Shown one piece after another: positions 1-6,709 of a DNA stretch of 64,000 nucleotides; within the stretch, counting starts at the first letter, position 1, and each line of letters opens with the position of its first letter. A program made the translations under genes and the position numbers. This DNA comes from Streptomyces sp. AM 4-1-1. Its GTDB lineage: Bacteria > Actinomycetota > Actinomycetes > Streptomycetales > Streptomycetaceae. The notes under the pieces were generated by a model that ran no database searches, was not told the origin of the DNA, and saw nothing but the letters and a program-made list of their open reading frames with translations. The stretch spans positions 3,410,001 through 3,474,000 of the forward strand of contig NZ_CP119145.1 in assembly GCF_029167625.1 (NCBI RefSeq), in the 5' to 3' direction.

Positions 1-326
1 CAAAATCACCTTCTGCGGCGGCTCGCCGGGAATCGTCGCCGGGGGGCGTTTCTGAAGCGGCGGTCGAGACGTTCCGGGGGGCGTTTCTGAAGCGTCGCTG
101 GGGATGTCCTGGGGGCACGTCTCCGGGGATGTTCCGGGCACGTCACCGGGGAAGCGTTTCCGGGGGGCGACAGCGGGACCCTACCGACGGCGCCTCCGGG
201 CTGCCAGCACCTCCGGGCGTCAGCACCTCCGGGCGTCAGCGCGACCGGACCGAAGCAGGGCCGGGGCGGGCCGAAGCAGGGCCGGGGCGCCGCTGTCCTT
301 TGCGGCCACGGCCCGTAAAGGACCTT
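1..326. other. Gene-poor left edge with short direct repeats
   Basis: I see no convincing gene here. The stretch is rich in short direct repeats: GGGGGGCGTTTCTGAAGCG occurs at about 41 and 76, the block CAGCACCTCCGGGCGT occurs twice near 209-240, and a GAAGCAGGGCCGGGGCG block occurs twice near 255-291. A minus-strand frame is open through bases 1-110 but has no clear start or ribosome binding site, so it is not called. Confidence 0.5.
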
Positions 327-887
327 TCAGCGGGCGACGGGGGACAGCTCCGGGTCCAGGCGGAGCTTGCCGAGCGCACGCGAGACGGCGCTCTTCACCG
401 TGCCGATCGAGACTCCCAGCACCTCGGCCGTCTGGGCCTCGCTCAGGTCCTCGTAATACCGCAGGACGACCATGGCCCGCTGCCGGTCGGGGAGCTTCAT
501 CACGGCACGCCACATCGCGTCGTGCAGGGACTGCTGCTCGGCGGGGTCCGGTCCCGGGGCGGTCTCGCGCTCGGGCAGCTCGTCGCAGGCGAACTCGTCG
601 ACCTTCCGCTTGCGCCACTGCGAGGTACGGGTGTTCAGCAGCGCTCGGCGGACATAACCGTCGAGCGCCCGATGGTCCTCGATCCGCTCCCAGGCGACAT
701 ACGTCTTGGTGAGCGCGGTCTGGAGCAGGTCCTCCGCGTCGCTCGGGTTCGCGGTGAGCGAGCGGGCGGCCCGCAGAAGTACGGGCCCCCGCGCCCGCAT
801 GTACGACGAGAACGACGTGTAGGGGGCGTATCCGGTGGTGGTGGCAGCGGCTGCCCCGGAGGCGCCGGTGCAGACTGGCGTGGTCAT
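327..887 (-). CDS. SigE-family RNA polymerase sigma factor
   Basis: The 186-aa product is a small ECF-like sigma-70 factor of the actinobacterial SigE family. Such factors guide RNA polymerase to a small regulon. Region 2 is seen around residues 30-95 (LTANPSDAEDLLQ, then the W..I..H..LDGYVRRALLN block). Region 4 is at about 125-180, with the helix-turn-helix LSEAQTAEVLGVSIGTVKSAVSRAL. Length fits the family. An ATG start at 887 follows a weak GGAG. No anti-sigma gene is visible next to it, although the sequence downstream (bases 1-326) is unclear. Two exact 14-bp direct repeats lie 59 and 119 bp upstream of the start and may be regulatory. The Ala/Thr-rich N-terminal 20 residues may not be part of the fold, so a later start is possible. 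Confidence 0.88.
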   Translation of the reverse strand: MTTPVCTGASGAAAATTTGYAPYTSFSSYMRARGPVLLRAARSLTANPSDAEDLLQTALTKTYVAWERIEDHRALDGYVRRALLNTRTSQWRKRKVDEFACDELPERETAPGPDPAEQQSLHDAMWRAVMKLPDRQRAMVVLRYYEDLSEAQTAEVLGVSIGTVKSAVSRALGKLRLDPELSPVAR

Positions 888-945
888 GGCTCCAACGCTA
901 GGAGCGGGCGCCGCCGAGGGGATCGGCCCCAGGTCCCGAAGACGC

Positions 946-1019
946 GTCCGCCTCAGGGTGTAGGGGTGGGGCCGGCCCCACCTCCTGAAGGTGGAGAGAA
1001 CACCTGTCCGCCTCAGGGT
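946..1019. promoter_or_regulatory. Pair of 14-bp direct repeats upstream of the sigma gene
   Basis: GTCCGCCTCAGGGT occurs exactly at 946-959 and 1006-1019, spaced 60 bp start to start (about six helical turns). A small dyad, CCACCTCCTGAAGGTGG, lies between them. The position upstream of the minus-strand sigma gene suggests regulator binding; this is inference. Confidence 0.4.
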
Positions 1020-1095
1020 CGCGCACGGCTACGGCCGGGTGGCCCCGGCGGGCCGTGCACGACCCCGGGCTTCATACGGCGCTCGTACGCGGCTG

Positions 1096-1128
1096 CCCCG
1101 GCCGGTCACCACCGGGCGCCGGCCGGGG
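1096..1128 (-). terminator. Hairpin downstream of the small secreted protein gene
   Basis: CCCCGGCCGG (1096-1105) and CCGGCCGGGG (1119-1128) form a perfect 10-bp GC stem with a 13-nt loop, 35 bp past the stop codon of the minus-strand gene ending at 1164. There is no U-tract, which is usual for Streptomyces terminators. Confidence 0.5.
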
Positions 1129-1163
1129 ACCGATACCGACGGGCCCGGCCGACACCGCCAGGA

Positions 1164-1475
1164 TCACCAGAGGCGAGTGAAGTTCACCGTGATGTCCCGG
1201 TGCGACTGATCGATGGCGGTGAAGGCGGAGCCGTTCACTTGTGCGGTGTTGTTCTGGTTCGACGCACCCGCGCCGACCGCTTGCTGCTGGGTGGTGGACG
1301 AGTTGCCGGCGTTGCTGCCCCCGACCCCGATGCCGCTCACCGTCGCCACGGCCGCACTCGATCCGTCGTTCGCGAACGACCCGTTGTCCGCCTGGGCCAC
1401 ACCGCTGAAGAGGGCGGCGGCGAGAGGCAACGCGGCAACGACGGCCAGGGCACGAGCGGTACGGACACTTGCCAT
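1164..1475 (-). CDS. Small Asn/Gln-rich secreted protein, unknown function
   Basis: This is a 103-aa protein I cannot assign to a named family. Residues 1-29 form a typical Sec signal peptide: a basic N-end, the hydrophobic stretch ALAVVAALPLAAALFSGV, and a probable cut after AQA. The mature part of about 74 residues is low in charge and rich in Asn, Ser, Gly and Gln (for example GGSNAGNSSTTQQQ and NQNNTAQVN). It has no cysteine and ends in LW. The start is supported by a strong GGAGGA six bases before the ATG at 1475. A small, polar, Asn-rich secreted protein could act at the cell surface, but it lacks the hydrophobic chaplin domain and does not look like a rodlin. The gene lies upstream of, and in the same direction as, the sigma factor gene. 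Confidence 0.72.
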   Translation of the reverse strand: MASVRTARALAVVAALPLAAALFSGVAQADNGSFANDGSSAAVATVSGIGVGGSNAGNSSTTQQQAVGAGASNQNNTAQVNGSAFTAIDQSHRDITVNFTRLW

Positions 1476-1942
1476 GTCAATTCCTCCAGGAACGGTAAGT
1501 CGGGCTTGATCAAGGCGGTTGGGTCAACCACCTCGGTGTGCGTCGCGACGTCGCGCAACCAGAGCTGCCCACCGAGTCCCCGACGAACCACACGCACTCC
1601 CCGATTCCCCCGCAAGCGTGAGAACCCTCCGACAAACCTCCTGGGCACAAGTTGGCCGCACATAGCTCGGCCGGTTCAGGTCAGCCAGGTCAGCGTGGCG
1701 CAGTATTCGTCGTCCTGAAGTGAACCCGCCCGAACCTCGCCCGGATCAGCACTAGTTGGCTAGTCGGTCTCAGTTCGCCCCGCTCTGCGACGCTGAAGGC
1801 CGATCGAGAGGGGCCGCAGCAATGCGGTGGAAGATCCACGGGGAACGTCAGGGGGCAAGCTGCTCAGAGGCGGATCAGCGGCCGCAGACCGGCTCGTTGA
1901 GCTGGGGCTCCGCACCGTGGCGTAGGGCCTGCCCTGGCCCGC
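1476..1942. other. Intergenic stretch, no gene seen
   Basis: No reading frame here has a plausible start together with coding-like third positions. The first 40 bases are the leader of the small secreted protein gene. The rest separates that gene from the integrated element and its older remnant. Confidence 0.5.
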
Positions 1943-2026
1943 GTATGGCCCACACGCCCTGATCAGTATCGGGAAACAGGGGCGCGAGGTGAGACACGGT
2001 GAACGCGGAGGGCGGGTCTCCGTCCT
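1943..2026. repeat. Imperfect copy of the sequence inside the right att end
   Basis: This segment, outside the left attachment repeat, matches 20687-20768 inside the element next to the integrase stop. Both contain CACACGCCCTG, then GGGAAACA, CGAGGTGAGACA and GAGGGCGG in the same order with small differences. On the simple view of integration, bases left of attL should be plain chromosome and need not resemble the element's arm. It therefore looks like the remnant of an earlier related element at the same tRNA. Confidence 0.6.
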
Positions 2027-2040
2027 GGAGACCCGCCCTC
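2008..2040. terminator. Perfect 14-bp inverted repeat beside attL
   Basis: GAGGGCGGGTCTCC (2008-2021) and GGAGACCCGCCCTC (2027-2040) form a perfect stem with a 5-nt loop. A slightly degenerate copy lies at about 20750-20782 just past the 3' end of the intact tRNA-Ser, where it could serve as the tRNA terminator on the minus strand. This copy sits at the same distance from the partial tRNA. Confidence 0.6.
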
Positions 2041-2060
2041 TGACCTGCTACTTCTCTGAC

Positions 2061-2124
2061 CTGCAAGCGGTGGGTGTGGGATTTGAACCCACGGTGACTC
2101 GCGCCACGACGGTTTTCAAGACCG
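2061..2124. other. attL: partial tRNA-Ser 3' half (64-bp direct repeat)
   Basis: These 64 bases are identical to 20803-20866. They cover the 3' half of tRNA-Ser(UGA), from the anticodon loop through the acceptor stem, plus a few flanking bases. With a single mismatch at 2060, identity extends left to 2027. After 2124 the tRNA sequence stops and element sequence begins. The truncated copy has no 5' half, so it is an attachment site and not a functional tRNA. Confidence 0.92.
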
Positions 2125-2201
2125 ATCAGCTTGCAGCGAGGAAGTCACCCCTGACCTGCGAAATCTCAGCAGACCGGCAGTCGCCTTCCGGCTTCCTGGC
2201 C

Positions 2202-2219
2202 ACAGGTTGGCCAACCTGT
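2202..2219. promoter_or_regulatory. 18-bp perfect palindrome upstream of the GntR gene
   Basis: ACAGGTTGGCCAACCTGT is its own reverse complement and lies 117 bp before the chosen GntR start. GntR proteins bind such dyads and often repress themselves, so this is a candidate operator. The half-site GGCCACAGGTTGGCC also appears at about 20681 beside the integrase stop. Confidence 0.5.
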
Positions 2220-2336
2220 CCCACCACGCCGCGATTCACGCCCCGCCAGCCAGTCGGGGCACCACGCTCGGCAGGACCGACGAGATGGAGGAACATGGCA
2301 AGCTTGGACCGACTACGACGGAGAGAGGGGAGACTC

Positions 2337-2804
2337 GTGTCGCAGCAGGCCAGCCCTCGCGGGACCTTCCTGAAGATCGCTGAAGTCGTCAGGGCTCGGA
2401 TCGATGCCGACCCGAAGATGACCGAGCTGCCAACGGCTTCGGACCTGATGGGCGAGTTCGGCGTCTCCCGAGGCGTAGCTCTCCGAGTCTTCGACGTTCT
2501 CCAGGAGCAGGGCGTCGCAGAACGCGTTGCTGGTAGTCGCTTGCGAGTGGTGCGACGCGGGGAAGCCGTCGACCGCCGCCCGCTGGCCGAAAGGCTCACC
2601 GACGTAATCACGAGTGACCAGCTCCCCGTGGGGGCGACCTTCCCGAGCGCGACCAAGCTGTGTGCGCGGTTCGGCGTCTCTCGGCCCACCCTGGCCAAGG
2701 CGCTCCACAAGCTGGAGACTGCGGGGCTTCTATCGGAAGGCAGGCAGGGCAAACCTCGCACCGTACTATCCCTGCCGACGCGAGAGGAGAGTGCCAACCC
2801 GTGA
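2337..2804 (+). CDS. Double winged-helix GntR-family regulator
   Basis: The 155-aa product is built from two GntR-type winged-helix domains and nothing else. Domain 1 is at about residues 10-72 (FLKIAEVVRARI, LPTASDLMGEFGVSRGVALRVFDVL). Domain 2 is at about 76-145 (PLAERLTDVITSDQLPVG, FPSATKLCARFGVSRPTLAKALHKLE). Classical GntR proteins have one such domain plus an effector-binding domain, which is missing here. The GTG at 2337 is preferred because GAGGGGAG lies just before it. An in-frame ATG at 2295 after GGAGG would add 14 residues. In pSAM2 the GntR-type KorSA represses the replication activator and itself. The position at the element edge and a palindrome upstream suggest a similar master-repressor role, which is inference. 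The downstream HD gene overlaps by GTGA. Confidence 0.87.
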   Translation: MSQQASPRGTFLKIAEVVRARIDADPKMTELPTASDLMGEFGVSRGVALRVFDVLQEQGVAERVAGSRLRVVRRGEAVDRRPLAERLTDVITSDQLPVGATFPSATKLCARFGVSRPTLAKALHKLETAGLLSEGRQGKPRTVLSLPTREESANP

Positions 2805-3373
2805 GCGCTAAGGCATTGACCGAGTGGGCCTACCCTCTTGCCGAATCGCTGCTCTCCGAACCTCTGCCGCGTCGGTGGGCGCACTCGCAGGGTGTGGCGG
2901 AGAGAGCCCGTGTACTTGGCCCGATCCTCGGTTCGGACGCCGATATTCTGGAAGCGGCGGCCATGCTTCACGACATCGGCTATGCGCCCGATCTCGCCAA
3001 GACCGGCTTTCACCCGCTCGACGGCGCACGGTATCTGCGAGATGTCGCTCGTGCTGACGAGAGGGTGGTGCGCCTCGTGGCTCATCACTCCTGCGCGTGG
3101 ATGGAGGCGGAAGCCCGGGGGCTCCGGGGCGAGCTGGAGGAGGAGTTCCCCCGGGAGGAGCCCCACCTGAACGATGCTCTCTGCTTCTGCGACATGAACA
3201 CCACGCCGGTCGGCGCCCCGACGAATCCGGTGGACCGAATCAATGAGATCGCTGGCCGCTACGGACCGGATAGCTTGATCGGGAAGTTCATTCGACGCGC
3301 CGAACCGGAGATCCTGGGCTGCACGGTGCGCGTCCTTGAGCGACTCGCCACCGCCAAGCGTCAGCCGACGTAG
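2801..3373 (+). CDS. HD-domain phosphohydrolase
   Basis: The 190-aa protein has an HD metal-dependent phosphohydrolase fold. Visible ligands are His in RRWAHSQGVAERA near residue 28, the HD pair in AAMLHDIGYAPD near residue 57, and a later HH in VAHHSCAW. The substrate cannot be told from sequence; nucleotides or phosphorylated small molecules are usual. The GTG at 2801 overlaps the TGA of the GntR gene, so the two are translationally coupled. The 3' end overlaps the convergent Nudix gene by 13 bp. HD and Nudix genes are often found together in AICE control regions. The pSAM2 immunity factor Pif carries a Nudix motif, so a role in transfer immunity or nucleotide signalling is possible but unproven. 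Confidence 0.85.
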   Translation: MSAKALTEWAYPLAESLLSEPLPRRWAHSQGVAERARVLGPILGSDADILEAAAMLHDIGYAPDLAKTGFHPLDGARYLRDVARADERVVRLVAHHSCAWMEAEARGLRGELEEEFPREEPHLNDALCFCDMNTTPVGAPTNPVDRINEIAGRYGPDSLIGKFIRRAEPEILGCTVRVLERLATAKRQPT

Positions 3374-3834
3374 GGCACAGCCCGCTCCCGATCCAAGGCG
3401 TGCTCGATCCTGAGCCGCATGGTGGGGTGGATGTCGAACTCTCGCAGGTCCGATGGGCTGACCCATCGGACCTGCGTCGTCTCGTCGCTCGCACGGACGG
3501 CGCCACCCACTGGGCGGGCGCGAAAGCAGATACTGAACTGCTGACGTGCCTCCCCGTCGTCGTACAGCATCACGTGCCCAGGGTCGGTATAGATCCCCGA
3601 CATGTCGACGACTTCGGCTTTGATGCCGGTCTCTTCCCACACCTCACGCACCACGGTGTCGCTGATGGACTCACCCACGTCGTGCCCGCCGCCGGGCAGT
3701 GCCCAACGGCCGTTATCCGACCGTTGGATCAGCAGCACGTCGCCTGAGTCGTTCTGGACAAAGGCCACGACAGACGGCACGACCGAGTTGGCCGGCGGAG
3801 CGTCGGGATCGTGAAGGTAGTCGATGCGTCCCAT
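3361..3834 (-). CDS. Nudix hydrolase (possible transfer-immunity factor)
   Basis: The 157-aa protein carries a complete Nudix box, from GGGHDVGESISD through REVWEETGI, around residues 48-70. All consensus Glu and Arg residues are present, so it should hydrolyse a nucleoside diphosphate linked to another group, using Mg2+. The ATG at 3834 is chosen because GGGAG lies eight bases upstream; a TTG two codons earlier is also in frame. The upstream XRE gene stop overlaps at TTGA, so both genes form one minus-strand operon. In pSAM2 the Pif protein, which blocks transfer between element-carrying cells, depends on its Nudix motif. By position and family this is the best candidate for that role here, though substrate and role are inferred. 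Confidence 0.87.
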   Translation of the reverse strand: MGRIDYLHDPDAPPANSVVPSVVAFVQNDSGDVLLIQRSDNGRWALPGGGHDVGESISDTVVREVWEETGIKAEVVDMSGIYTDPGHVMLYDDGEARQQFSICFRARPVGGAVRASDETTQVRWVSPSDLREFDIHPTMRLRIEHALDRERAVPYVG

Positions 3835-3836
3835 GT

Positions 3837-4595
3837 TCAAGCTCCCGTGATGTCGTGGTCCGCGACCGGGCGGGCACTGCCCCAGGTCTGTTCGATGCTA
3901 TTCGCGTAGGTGTCGAAGAGCCCGCCGCCGGGCAGCCGCCTCAGGTGCAGGACGGGCGCCATGTAGGCCCCGATTCCGTAGACGTGGGTATTCACCAACA
4001 TTTCGTCATCAGATCGGAAGAGCGAGTTGTAGAGCGTCCCGTCATGCAGGCGGAAGCCGATGTCCGGGTGGCTGGCGAAGAGCGGACGGTAGTTCACCAG
4101 GGCGTTGCGGATCTTGCCGTCCATGATGCGGTGACCTTCGTCTATGCCGCGCTGTCGCACCGCATCACAGCCTGGGTCACCAAGCAGAATCCGCACCTGC
4201 GTAGCCTCCTCCGCCTTCCTCTTCAAGAGGTCGTGAAACAAAGGGTCTTCCGAAAGCCATAGCCCCGAGTACACGAGGACATCGACCCGAGATTCGGCTC
4301 GCTCGTATATCTCGCGCCACAAGGCATTCGGCACCATGTGACGGTGCGGGTAGATGGTGACGATCTCGGCCTTGCTCAGATCGGCCGAGGTAGCAACAGC
4401 GCGGGAGTCGTCCCACAGTGTCGTCGCATCGACGTTCAGCTTCGCGGCCGTGGCGTACTGATGCCGCCTGTACGGGATCTTTCCCTGCGTGATCCAGCGT
4501 TCGACCGTCTTCGGGTTGACCTCGATCGAGTCGGCAAGTTCCTGGATGGTCATGCCCTGTGCCAGCAGGGCAGACCGTAAGCGCTCGTTGGACAT
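3837..4595 (-). CDS. XRE-type regulator with C-terminal PLD-like/DUF5919-type domain
   Basis: The 252-aa product starts with a helix-turn-helix at about residues 10-40 (TIQELADSIEVNPKTVERWITQGKIP). About 190 residues follow that resemble the domain found after HTH modules in actinobacterial regulators (DUF5919-like): PNALWREIYERAESRVDVLVYSGLWLSED, then VRILLGDP, resembling a phospholipase-D-like sensor fold without a visible HKD motif. The protein probably binds DNA and senses a small molecule. It is the first gene of the leftward XRE-Nudix pair. A promoter-like region with a perfect palindrome at 4770-4784 lies upstream. It may counterbalance the GntR protein in switching the element between integrated and transfer states. 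Domain naming is from memory and moderately sure. Confidence 0.8.
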   Translation of the reverse strand: MSNERLRSALLAQGMTIQELADSIEVNPKTVERWITQGKIPYRRHQYATAAKLNVDATTLWDDSRAVATSADLSKAEIVTIYPHRHMVPNALWREIYERAESRVDVLVYSGLWLSEDPLFHDLLKRKAEEATQVRILLGDPGCDAVRQRGIDEGHRIMDGKIRNALVNYRPLFASHPDIGFRLHDGTLYNSLFRSDDEMLVNTHVYGIGAYMAPVLHLRRLPGGGLFDTYANSIEQTWGSARPVADHDITGA

Positions 4596-5253
4596 CTCAA
4601 CCCCCGTGGGACGTCTTGGGACCTCTCGAAGGTAGCCAGATGAACTTCAGCTGTCCACGGATGGGGTAAACAACGCCCCTGGCCTGGGCAGATGCTGATG
4701 GTGCGCCAGGAGGTCAAGGCGCGAATCAAGAAGTCACCACCGCTTCGCTTGACAGGACCTCGATGCAGGACCTGTAATACAGGTATCGCATCAGCCGTCA
4801 GGCGGAAGCGCAGAAGGGGCTCTTCTTTGGGCTGCTTCGACATGTACGAGCGCAGAGGGCGGGGACGCTGCAATCCCGCTAAAGGCCAGGTAGGACGCAA
4901 GGGGCTTCGGCCCAACTGGCGAGGTGGCCCGGCGACCGCGAGCAACGGCCGGAGAGTGGGGACGCGGTCCCCCTTGCAGTGCATATCCCCTGTTCAGCGG
5001 CATGAAGGAGTCATCAAGTGAGGCAGTTACATACCCGGGCGCTCCCGTGACAGACCGGTAGGGCAGCGCCGCTTCACCTTTCGCGCGTCAGAGCTTCCGG
5101 GCTCTGTGGGCGGCCGGTCATCTTCCACCGCTTCGCGGCGGCTATCGCCGCGCCGGTTGCCTCCTTCGCCCGTCCAGCTCCGCGCAGTGCGTGAGGGCTG
5201 TACGGGCGGGGTTGAGGGGAGCCGGAGAGTCCGGCCCCGGAAGGGGGAGTTCG
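4596..5253. other. Divergent control region, no gene supported
   Basis: This stretch between the XRE gene and the first rightward gene holds the probable switch promoters. Open frames exist (for example 4692-5021), but their third positions are not GC-rich and no start is supported. Visible elements are the promoter and palindrome near 4749-4784 and a leader at 5157-5253 that is repeated upstream of the next gene. Confidence 0.55.
4749..4784 (+). promoter_or_regulatory. Promoter-like element with overlapping 15-bp palindrome
   Basis: TTGACA at 4749-4754 is followed after 18 bp by TGTAAT at 4773-4778, a good housekeeping-sigma promoter reading right. The -10 lies inside ACCTGTAATACAGGT (4770-4784), a perfect 6-3-6 inverted repeat. 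A regulator bound there would block the promoter. The arms ACCTGT/ACAGGT are the same hexamers as in the palindrome at 2202-2219, in the opposite order. Confidence 0.55.
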
Positions 5254-5853
5254 ATGGAGATCGCTGCGGCTGTTGTTGCGGTTGTCGGCACTGTGCTGGG
5301 TGCCGGCGTGGTCGGTGTCCAGCAGTACTACGCGGCTCGGTCCCAGCGCCGTGAGGCTCTGCGTGGTAGGGCTCTTACGGCTCTGTCGGAGCTGAGCACC
5401 GCGCTTGCGGATCACCGCCGTGCGATGTGGATGCGCGAGGATCTGCGCCTGGCCGGGGCGATCCCGGCCGACGTGGCTGCTGCCCGTGAGGCGAGCCACG
5501 TGACCCGATCCGCTGTCACTGCTCCGCAGGTCGCTCTGACGGTGCTTCTGCCGACGCTGCGTCTCGACATCGACGCGGCTGTTCGTGCCGCGTACGAGAT
5601 GCGCGGTGCGATGAACGCCGAAGTCCTGGCTTCGCGCCGCGAGGAGGCCGTGTCCGCGGCCGACGCCCTGACCGCCATGGCGGCACGCGTCCTGTCCTGT
5701 TCCTGATTCAGCGCCTCTCCTGCGCTCTTCCGTACCGCAGCACGCAGACGCTGCGGCGGTTGCCTCCTCCGCCCGTCCGGCCCGTTTTCTCCGGGGCCGT
5801 ACGGGCGGGGGTGGGGAGCCGGGATAGTCCCGGAGCCACCGAAGGGGGTTCCA
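5157..5853 (+). repeat. Two similar leader sequences before consecutive small genes
   Basis: Bases 5157-5253 and about 5756-5853 are related. Both read GGTTGCCTCCT, CGCCCGTCC, GTACGGGCGGGG, GGGAGCCGG, a TCC step and GAAGGGGG in order, ending at the ribosome binding site of the next gene. The inverted CGCCCGTCC/GTACGGGCG arms suggest a hairpin leader or operator. Confidence 0.5.
5254..5706 (+). CDS. Small membrane-anchored AICE protein, unknown function
   Basis: This is a 150-aa protein with one N-terminal transmembrane helix (residues 3-20, AAAVVAVVGTVLGAGVVGV) followed by a helical, Ala/Arg-rich body with a possible coiled coil. I do not recognise a named family, though similar single-span proteins are common in Streptomyces mobile elements. 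The start ATG at 5254 follows AAGGGGGAG. It is the first rightward gene of the element after the control region. A leader almost repeated before the next gene suggests common regulation. Confidence 0.7.
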   Translation: MEIAAAVVAVVGTVLGAGVVGVQQYYAARSQRREALRGRALTALSELSTALADHRRAMWMREDLRLAGAIPADVAAAREASHVTRSAVTAPQVALTVLLPTLRLDIDAAVRAAYEMRGAMNAEVLASRREEAVSAADALTAMAARVLSCS

Positions 5854-6045
5854 GTGTTCGGACAGCAGAGCGTTGCCGGCGTCAGTCGTGCCGAACGTGT
5901 CACGCGGTGGGTACAGGCCGCCGGACGCGTTGCCGCGGGGGAGCGCGGCGGCCGGGCCGCGAACGTGGTCACCGGGGCGTTCGGGCTCGGTCGTATCGAG
6001 ATCTGCGACCGCCCCGGCTGCCTTGACTGCGCACCCGCCAAGTAA
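5854..6045 (+). CDS. 63-aa AICE protein, unknown function
   Basis: This very small protein starts at GTG 5854, seven bases after GAAGGGGG. The sequence is basic at the N-end (RAERVTRWVQAAGRVAAGERGGRA) and ends in IEICDRPGCLDCAPAK, where three cysteines might bind metal. No family is recognised. The leader resembles that of the preceding gene. A 12-bp hairpin at 6063-6092 follows and probably ends this transcription unit. Confidence 0.6.
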   Translation: MFGQQSVAGVSRAERVTRWVQAAGRVAAGERGGRAANVVTGAFGLGRIEICDRPGCLDCAPAK

Positions 6046-6062
6046 CACACCCACAAGACGGC

Positions 6063-6092
6063 GCGGCCCCGGTGTCCTACCACCGGGGCCGC
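6063..6092 (+). terminator. Hairpin after the 63-aa gene
   Basis: GCGGCCCCGGTG (6063-6074) pairs perfectly with CACCGGGGCCGC (6081-6092) around a 6-nt loop, 18 bp after the stop codon. Confidence 0.65.
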
Positions 6093-6128
6093 TTCGGGCC
6101 GTCGCATCGTTGAAGGAGTACACGACCC

Positions 6129-6428
6129 ATGAAGAACATCGTTGCTGGTCGCGAGCCCGTTACCGCGACCGAGTTCGTCGAGCTGGCTCTGGGGATCGAC
6201 CTGGAGCTGTTCACCGGTTCGCCCACCGAGTCCGTGATGGACCGGGCGGCCCGCTTGGACGTCGCCCGCGAGGTCCTCGCGGAGCTCCGGGTGAGCGACC
6301 CGGAGACTGCGGCCTACGCCGAGAGCCTGATGCGGGCCCTCCCGCTCAAGCAGCCCCGCCCCAGCGGCCGGCGCGCCCGCCGCACCGTCCGGTGCCCGCT
6401 GCACGAGCGTGCGGCGGTGGCCGCGTGA
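6129..6428 (+). CDS. 99-aa AICE protein, unknown function
   Basis: The start ATG at 6129 follows GAAGGAG with good spacing. The product is acidic and helical in the first 70 residues (ELALGIDLELF, DRAARLDVAREVLAELRVSD), with a basic Pro/Arg-rich tail (PRPSGRRARRTVRC). No domain is recognised. It is the first gene of a run joined by stop-start overlaps at 6425, 6706, 7716 and 8225, so it likely opens an operon for conjugation functions. Confidence 0.65.
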   Translation: MKNIVAGREPVTATEFVELALGIDLELFTGSPTESVMDRAARLDVAREVLAELRVSDPETAAYAESLMRALPLKQPRPSGRRARRTVRCPLHERAAVAA

Positions 6429-6709
6429 GCGAGCACACCGCGCAGATGTCCAGCCGGGACGGCAGGTGGATTCTGTACGTCGCCTTGATGGGTGTTCCGG
6501 TCTCGCAGTGGCCGGAGCACGACTTCGGCCCCGTGGACGTACCGACCCCGGCAGAGCGTTCACGGGCGCTCACCGCCCTCGGGTTCGCGTTCACGGACGG
6601 GGCCGAGTGGGAGTGGGCGGAGTACCCGGAGAGGCCGGACGACGACACCTCCCCGGTCCGGCTGCTCACCTCGGTCCGGGTGCGTTCACGGGACGGGGGC
6701 CTGTCGTGA
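6425..6709 (+). CDS. DUF6303-like small AICE protein
   Basis: The 94-aa protein resembles small Streptomyces element proteins of the DUF6303 type: GRWILYVALMGVPVSQWPEHDFG, then ALTALGFAFTDGAEWEWAEYPE and a VRLLTSVRVR end. The family assignment is from memory and its function is unknown. The GTG start at 6425 overlaps the upstream stop (GTGA), as does the following gene at 6706, so expression is probably translationally coupled. Confidence 0.68.
   Translation: MSEHTAQMSSRDGRWILYVALMGVPVSQWPEHDFGPVDVPTPAERSRALTALGFAFTDGAEWEWAEYPERPDDDTSPVRLLTSVRVRSRDGGLS

Noticed and set aside
129..1718. 529-aa open frame on the plus strand across the sigma and secreted protein genes
   Set aside because: Antisense to two genes with clear motifs and a good ribosome binding site; no start signal and no family match.
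2027..2124. Second functional tRNA-Ser gene at attL
   Set aside because: Only the 3' half is present; the 5' acceptor strand and D-arm are missing.
2126..3640. 504-aa minus-strand open frame at the left end of the element
   Set aside because: Overlaps the GntR and HD genes, which have motifs, coupled starts and ribosome binding sites.
4692..5021. 109-aa plus-strand frame in the control region
   Set aside because: Third positions are not GC-biased and the promoter-palindrome lies inside it.
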